Positions 6,779 through 9,708 of a stretch of DNA of 9,708 nt are shown here, in pieces. Numbering within the stretch: position 1 is the stretch's first letter; each line of letters begins with the position of its first letter. Below the pieces are notes generated by a model. That model was not told the origin of the DNA. It saw only the letters and a list, made by a program, of their open reading frames with translations, and made no database searches. Origin of the DNA: an uncultured Clostridia bacterium. Its GTDB lineage: Bacteria; Bacillota; Clostridia; Oscillospirales; Ruminococcaceae. The position numbers were made by a program, and so were the translations under genes. The stretch spans positions 1 to 9,708 of the forward strand of contig CAMWRN010000069.1 in assembly GCA_947176675.1 (NCBI GenBank), written 5' to 3'.

Positions 6779-6807
6779 TTGACAAAATAATATCAATGTG
6801 GTAAAAT
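6779..6807 (+). promoter_or_regulatory. Strong sigma-A promoter for the small membrane protein
   Basis: Consensus TTGACA (6779-6784), a 17-nt spacer and TAAAAT (6802-6807, five of six consensus bases). Transcription should start near 6814, leaving a leader of about 23 nt with GGAGG. I see no terminator between it and the binding-protein gene, so it may drive all three downstream plus-strand genes. Confidence 0.8.
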
Positions 6808-6836
6808 TGTTGTATATTTTTATGGAGGACTTTAAT

Positions 6837-7097
6837 ATGTCTGGAAAAAAGCTTTGCGTTTCAAGTCTTGTCCTTAGTATCGTGGGACTGGTATTTTCAT
6901 TCTTTCTTCCCGTTGTTTCTTATGCTTGTGCGATCCCGGGTCTTATCATCGGCATAAAAAAGCGCAAGAAAAATTACAGATCCTCGGCGGGGATATCTCT
7001 TAGCATTGTGGCTCTGTCTATAGCGCTTATAAACTCGGTTCTCGGCGTTGTAATGACGGTCAGAATGTTCTTCTCGGGAAAGCGGGACGAAGACTAA
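6837..7097 (+). CDS. Small two-helix membrane protein, DUF4190-like
   Basis: An 86-aa protein predicted to span the membrane twice: about residues 7-38 (LCVSSLVLSIVGLVFSF and following, then a second hydrophobic stretch) and about 49-74. A basic loop IKKRKK (40-45) lies between them and a charged FSGKRDED tail follows. The SLVLSIVGLVFSF and ISLSIVALSIALI segments echo the two-part DUF4190 pattern, whose function is unknown. The start is the ATG 8 nt after GGAGG (6824-6828). A longer frame from GTG at 6798 would overlap the promoter -10 and is rejected. It is preceded by its own strong promoter and followed, after 59 nt without a real terminator, by the lipoprotein gene. Its role cannot be inferred beyond membrane location. 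Confidence 0.8.
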   Translation: MSGKKLCVSSLVLSIVGLVFSFFLPVVSYACAIPGLIIGIKKRKKNYRSSAGISLSIVALSIALINSVLGVVMTVRMFFSGKRDED

Positions 7098-7156
7098 ACG
7101 GCATTTTTCTGCCTAAAACAAGGCTGCAATCACATTTTGAACAGGATGGTCAATTT

Positions 7157-8626
7157 ATGAAGTTATTTTCAACCAACCGCAAAACTTTGCACCGCGCTGC
7201 GTTTATTACAGCGGCGGCTGTTGCTGCGAGCGTTTTTGCAGGCTGCAACAGAAACTCCCGGTCAGGCGGCGAGTCCGTATCCATTGAGATATGGCACTAC
7301 TACAACGGTTCTCTTCAGAATTCCTTCGACAAAATGATTGAAAATTTCAACAGCACAGTAGGTGCGGAAAACGGCATTACGGTAAGCGCCCACTCGCAGG
7401 GAAGCATTTCCGATCTTGAAACGGCGGTTCTTAATTCCGCCCAAAAACAGGTGGGCAGCAGTGAACTTCCGAATATTTTTGCTTCATATGCGGACACTGC
7501 TTATGAAATCGAAAAATTAGGTATACTTGCCAATTTAGATCTGTACTTTACTCCCGAAGAACAATCCGAATATATTGATTCCTACATAGAGGAGGGACGT
7601 ATCGGCAGCAGCGGAGAGCTGTATATTTTTCCCATTGCGAAATGCACGGAGACCTTTATGCTAAACAAAACCGAGTGGGATGCCTTTGCCGAAGCAACAG
7701 GGGCATCAACTGAGGATATGCGCACTATCGAGGGTATTACCGACACTTCACGCAAGTACTACGAATGGACGGATTCACTTACTCCCGATATTGCGGGGGA
7801 CGGCAAAGCTCTCTACGGTCGAGACGCGCTTGCAAATATGTTCATTATCTGTTCAAAACAGCTTGGGCACGAAATCTTTCATGTGGAAAACGGCTCGGTT
7901 ACTATGGATCTGAACGAATCTGCAATGCGTAAAATTTGGGACAATTATTACGTTCCGTATATAAGCGGATATTTCCGCGCCGACGGTAAGTACCGTTCCG
8001 ATGACATTAAGGTGGGCAATATTATCTCCCTTATCGGTTCTACTTCCTCTGCGGTCTATTTCCCGGACGAGGTCACGGACGCCAACGGCGCGCACAGCAT
8101 AGATGCGGAAATTCTTCCTATGCCCGTTTTTGAGGGCGGTCAGGCTGTAAGCGTTCAGCAGGGCGCAGGAATGGTTGTGACAAAGTCCACCCCGGAAGAG
8201 GAAGAGGCTGCGGCGCTGTTCCTGAAGTGGTTCACCGAACCCGAAAATAACATTGCATTTTCTGCCGAGTCGGGATATCTTCCCGTCAAAAAGCAGGCGA
8301 ACAATTACGATTACTACAAGGAAACCGCCGAAAAGCTGGGAATCGAAGTTGTCGGTACAAACGATATGGTCATCAAGGAAGCTTTTGAAAGAATTTCCCA
8401 ATCGGAGCTTTACACAAGCAAGGCGTTTGACGGTGGACAGGAAGCGAGAAAGGTACTGGAATACAGCCTTGCCGACAAAGCTGCTGCTGACAAAACCGCT
8501 GTTGCAGAACTTACAGCGGGTGGTACGTCCCTTGAAGAAGCTGTCGCTCAGTACAATACAGATGAAAACTTCTCCGAATGGTACGCTCAGCTGAAAGCCG
8601 ATATCGATGCTGCCGTAAGCAAATAA
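7157..8626 (+). CDS. ABC transporter substrate-binding lipoprotein, solute-binding family 1
   Basis: A secreted lipoprotein that captures a solute, probably a sugar or oligosaccharide, for an ABC importer. It is 489 aa. The signal peptide (1-29) has a basic start and ends in the lipobox FAGC, with Cys30 the lipidated residue. The mature part opens with a short polar linker and IEIWHYYNG (44-52), the typical first strand of family-1 binding proteins. The segment around 351-377 (ALFLKWFTEPEN, then AESGYLPVKKQA) is the conserved C-terminal signature. AGGATGG lies 7 nt before the ATG. The gene has no adjacent permease or ATPase here: a DUF4190-like gene precedes it and an esterase follows 18 nt downstream, then a terminator. 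It may therefore use a permease encoded elsewhere. Substrate specificity cannot be read from sequence. Confidence 0.92.
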   Translation: MKLFSTNRKTLHRAAFITAAAVAASVFAGCNRNSRSGGESVSIEIWHYYNGSLQNSFDKMIENFNSTVGAENGITVSAHSQGSISDLETAVLNSAQKQVGSSELPNIFASYADTAYEIEKLGILANLDLYFTPEEQSEYIDSYIEEGRIGSSGELYIFPIAKCTETFMLNKTEWDAFAEATGASTEDMRTIEGITDTSRKYYEWTDSLTPDIAGDGKALYGRDALANMFIICSKQLGHEIFHVENGSVTMDLNESAMRKIWDNYYVPYISGYFRADGKYRSDDIKVGNIISLIGSTSSAVYFPDEVTDANGAHSIDAEILPMPVFEGGQAVSVQQGAGMVVTKSTPEEEEAAALFLKWFTEPENNIAFSAESGYLPVKKQANNYDYYKETAEKLGIEVVGTNDMVIKEAFERISQSELYTSKAFDGGQEARKVLEYSLADKAAADKTAVAELTAGGTSLEEAVAQYNTDENFSEWYAQLKADIDAAVSK

Positions 8627-8644
8627 TGGAAAGGAACCTCTGAA

Positions 8645-9466
8645 ATGGAAAATAAGACCGTTGTTCTCGACGTACCGTACAAAAAAGCGGGACTTGATCC
8701 CGAAGGCTGCCATGCAGAGCTTGATCTGTACTGCGCCGGACCATATGAGGGCATACTTCTGAAAAAGCGTCCTGCGGTGGTTATCTGCCCCGGCGGAGGA
8801 TACGAATACTGCTCCGAAAGAGAAGCAGAGCCTATAGCTATGCGGTTTGCCGCATACGGTATACAGGCGTTCGTTCTGCGGTACAGCTGCCTTAAGAAGT
8901 TTCCCACCAACCTTCTGGAAGCTGCTCAGGCTATGGCTTATGTACGTAAAAATGCGGCGGAATTTGGAGTAGACCCCGACAAGATCATGATATGCGGGTT
9001 TTCCGCGGGAGGACATCTTGCGGCAAGTCTTGCGGTACACTGGAAAAAATCCTTTATTACCGACGCACTCGGCGGCGAAAGCGGTCTATACAGACCGAAC
9101 GGAGCTGTGCTTTGTTACCCTGTCATAACGGCAGGAGAAAAGCGTCACGACGGTTCTATCGTGAACATTGCCGGTGACGATGAGACTTTGAGGGAGCTTG
9201 TTTCCCTTGAAAAACACGTTACGAAGGACGTTCCTCCTGTGTTTCTGTGGCACACTGCCGACGACGGCTGCGTACCTGTGGAAAACACACTGATGTTTGC
9301 GGCTGCTCTTGCTGAAAAGAAAATTTCCTTCGCCTGCCATATTTTTGAAAGCGGCGCTCACGGTCTGGCTCTGTGCGACGACTGCACCGCAAGCGGCAAC
9401 GAGCACTTCAACCCCGACTGCGGAAATTGGTTTCCAATGGCTGTTGACTGGATAAAATTACGTTAA
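8645..9466 (+). CDS. Alpha/beta-hydrolase, BD-FAE/acetyl-esterase type
   Basis: A cytoplasmic 273-aa serine hydrolase, probably an acyl (acetyl or feruloyl) carbohydrate esterase. No signal peptide is present. Motifs in order: CPGGGYEYCS (48-57), the oxyanion-hole region; GFSAGGHLA (118-126) with nucleophile Ser120; WHTADDGCVP (202-211) with likely acid Asp207 in the D-x-x-V-P pattern; and GAHGLAL (237-243) with His239. This set and the length fit the BD-FAE-like group of Bacteroides and Clostridia that remove esters from plant polysaccharide fragments. AAAGGAA precedes the ATG by 9 nt. It follows the binding-protein gene by 18 nt and is clearly in one transcript with it, which suggests that imported oligosaccharides are deacylated inside the cell. 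A related peptidase or lipase function cannot be excluded. Confidence 0.87.
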   Translation: MENKTVVLDVPYKKAGLDPEGCHAELDLYCAGPYEGILLKKRPAVVICPGGGYEYCSEREAEPIAMRFAAYGIQAFVLRYSCLKKFPTNLLEAAQAMAYVRKNAAEFGVDPDKIMICGFSAGGHLAASLAVHWKKSFITDALGGESGLYRPNGAVLCYPVITAGEKRHDGSIVNIAGDDETLRELVSLEKHVTKDVPPVFLWHTADDGCVPVENTLMFAAALAEKKISFACHIFESGAHGLALCDDCTASGNEHFNPDCGNWFPMAVDWIKLR

Positions 9467-9470
9467 AATA

Positions 9471-9514
9471 AAACGCTCAAAACCGATAGTTCGGATTTGA
9501 GCGTTTGCTTTTTT
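9471..9514. terminator. Bidirectional intrinsic terminator after the esterase gene
   Basis: A 16-bp inverted repeat with one mismatch (9471-9486 with 9491-9506) closes on a TAGT loop. On the plus strand the stem is followed by GCTTTTTT; on the minus strand it is followed by TTTTATTTT. It can end both the binding-protein/esterase transcript and the DUF378 gene. Confidence 0.93.
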
Positions 9515-9528
9515 ATGCCATATTTTTG

Positions 9529-9708
9529 TTAAGTTCTGCTCTCAGCCAGACTGTCGCGTCTGAAAAGAAGCGTTATGCACCAGATAGCCGCAAGTGCTAC
9601 AAGCACATACACAACTCTGCTGAGGATCGCTCCTGTTCCGCCGAACAGCCATGCCACAAGGTCAAAGCTGAAAATTCCCACGAGACCCCAGTTAAGACCG
9701 CCTATGAC
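9529..9708 (-). CDS. DUF378-family small membrane protein (3' part)
   Basis: The last 59 codons and stop of a gene cut by the window edge. The visible protein begins VIGGLNWGLVGIFSFDLVAW, the hallmark of DUF378, a small two-helix membrane family of unknown function. A second hydrophobic stretch (visible residues about 31-49, RVVYVLVALAAIWCITLL) follows, then a polar tail ending RRDSLAESRT. DUF378 proteins are usually only about 70 aa, so just the first few residues are probably missing. The terminator at 9471-9514 serves it from the right. The promoter and start lie outside the window. Confidence 0.85.
   Translation of the reverse strand, partial: VIGGLNWGLVGIFSFDLVAWLFGGTGAILSRVVYVLVALAAIWCITLLFRRDSLAESRT

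Noticed and set aside
7100..7125. Possible terminator between the DUF4190-like gene and the lipoprotein gene
   Set aside because: Only two overlapping 4-bp stems with no following U-tract; too weak to call.
7853..9040. 395-codon open frame on the minus strand
   Set aside because: It lies antisense across the end of the binding-protein gene and most of the esterase gene, both with clear motifs; it has no recognisable domain and crosses a gene boundary, so it is a composition shadow.
1..9708. Defence island, prophage, CRISPR, toxin-antitoxin or biosynthetic cluster
   Set aside because: No repeat array, nuclease/helicase pairs, recombinase, phage structural gene or short toxin-antitoxin pair was found; the genes are recognisable housekeeping, repair, cell-wall and transport families.

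Overview
The window looks like ordinary chromosomal DNA from an anaerobic, low-to-mid GC Gram-positive bacterium of the Clostridia, most likely a Ruminococcus/Oscillospiraceae-type gut organism. Reasons: strong GGAGG-type ribosome sites, a UUG start, sigma-A promoters, a clostridial-type AsnB, a DacF-like carboxypeptidase, a small DUF378 membrane protein and a Cys-rich two-module protein of a kind I associate with Clostridia. I see no rRNA, tRNA, CRISPR array, transposase, phage gene or integrase. No gene-free stretch exceeds 300 bases.

Layout. (1) 30-1856 (+): glutamine-dependent asparagine synthase, ending at a perfect 16-bp bidirectional terminator. (2) 1904-5167 (-): five genes converging on asnB. 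In transcription order they are a metallophosphoesterase (UUG start, own promoter), a PptA-like Pro-1 tautomerase, an OGG1-type 8-oxoguanine DNA glycosylase, an AT-rich flavodoxin/iron-sulfur-flavoprotein-like protein, and a protein with a duplicated Cys/His module (probably DUF6062). (3) 5168-5391: a divergent promoter region whose dacF side carries a roughly 100-nt leader with four alternating CTGTC/GACAG segments. (4) 5392-6759 (+): secreted, C-terminally anchored D-Ala-D-Ala carboxypeptidase with an unusual SxC in place of the SxN motif. (5) 6837-7097 (+): an 86-aa DUF4190-like membrane protein with its own strong promoter. (6) 7157-9466 (+): a lipoprotein sugar-type ABC substrate-binding protein followed 18 nt later by an alpha/beta-hydrolase of the BD-FAE/acetyl-esterase type, then a bidirectional terminator. 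(7) 9529-9708 (-): the 3' end of a DUF378 gene running off the window.

How the genes fit together. The clearest functional pairing is the binding protein with the cytoplasmic esterase, which suggests uptake and deacylation of plant-derived oligosaccharides; no permease is encoded here. The minus-strand group looks like a loose housekeeping/repair cluster in which the flavoprotein is a compositional outlier. I found no convincing new multi-gene system. The best leads are at residue level: coordinated loss of metal-2 ligands in the phosphoesterase, the SxN to SxC change in DacF, the exactly spaced duplication of a CxxC...CxxH module, and the possible alternative structures in the dacF leader.
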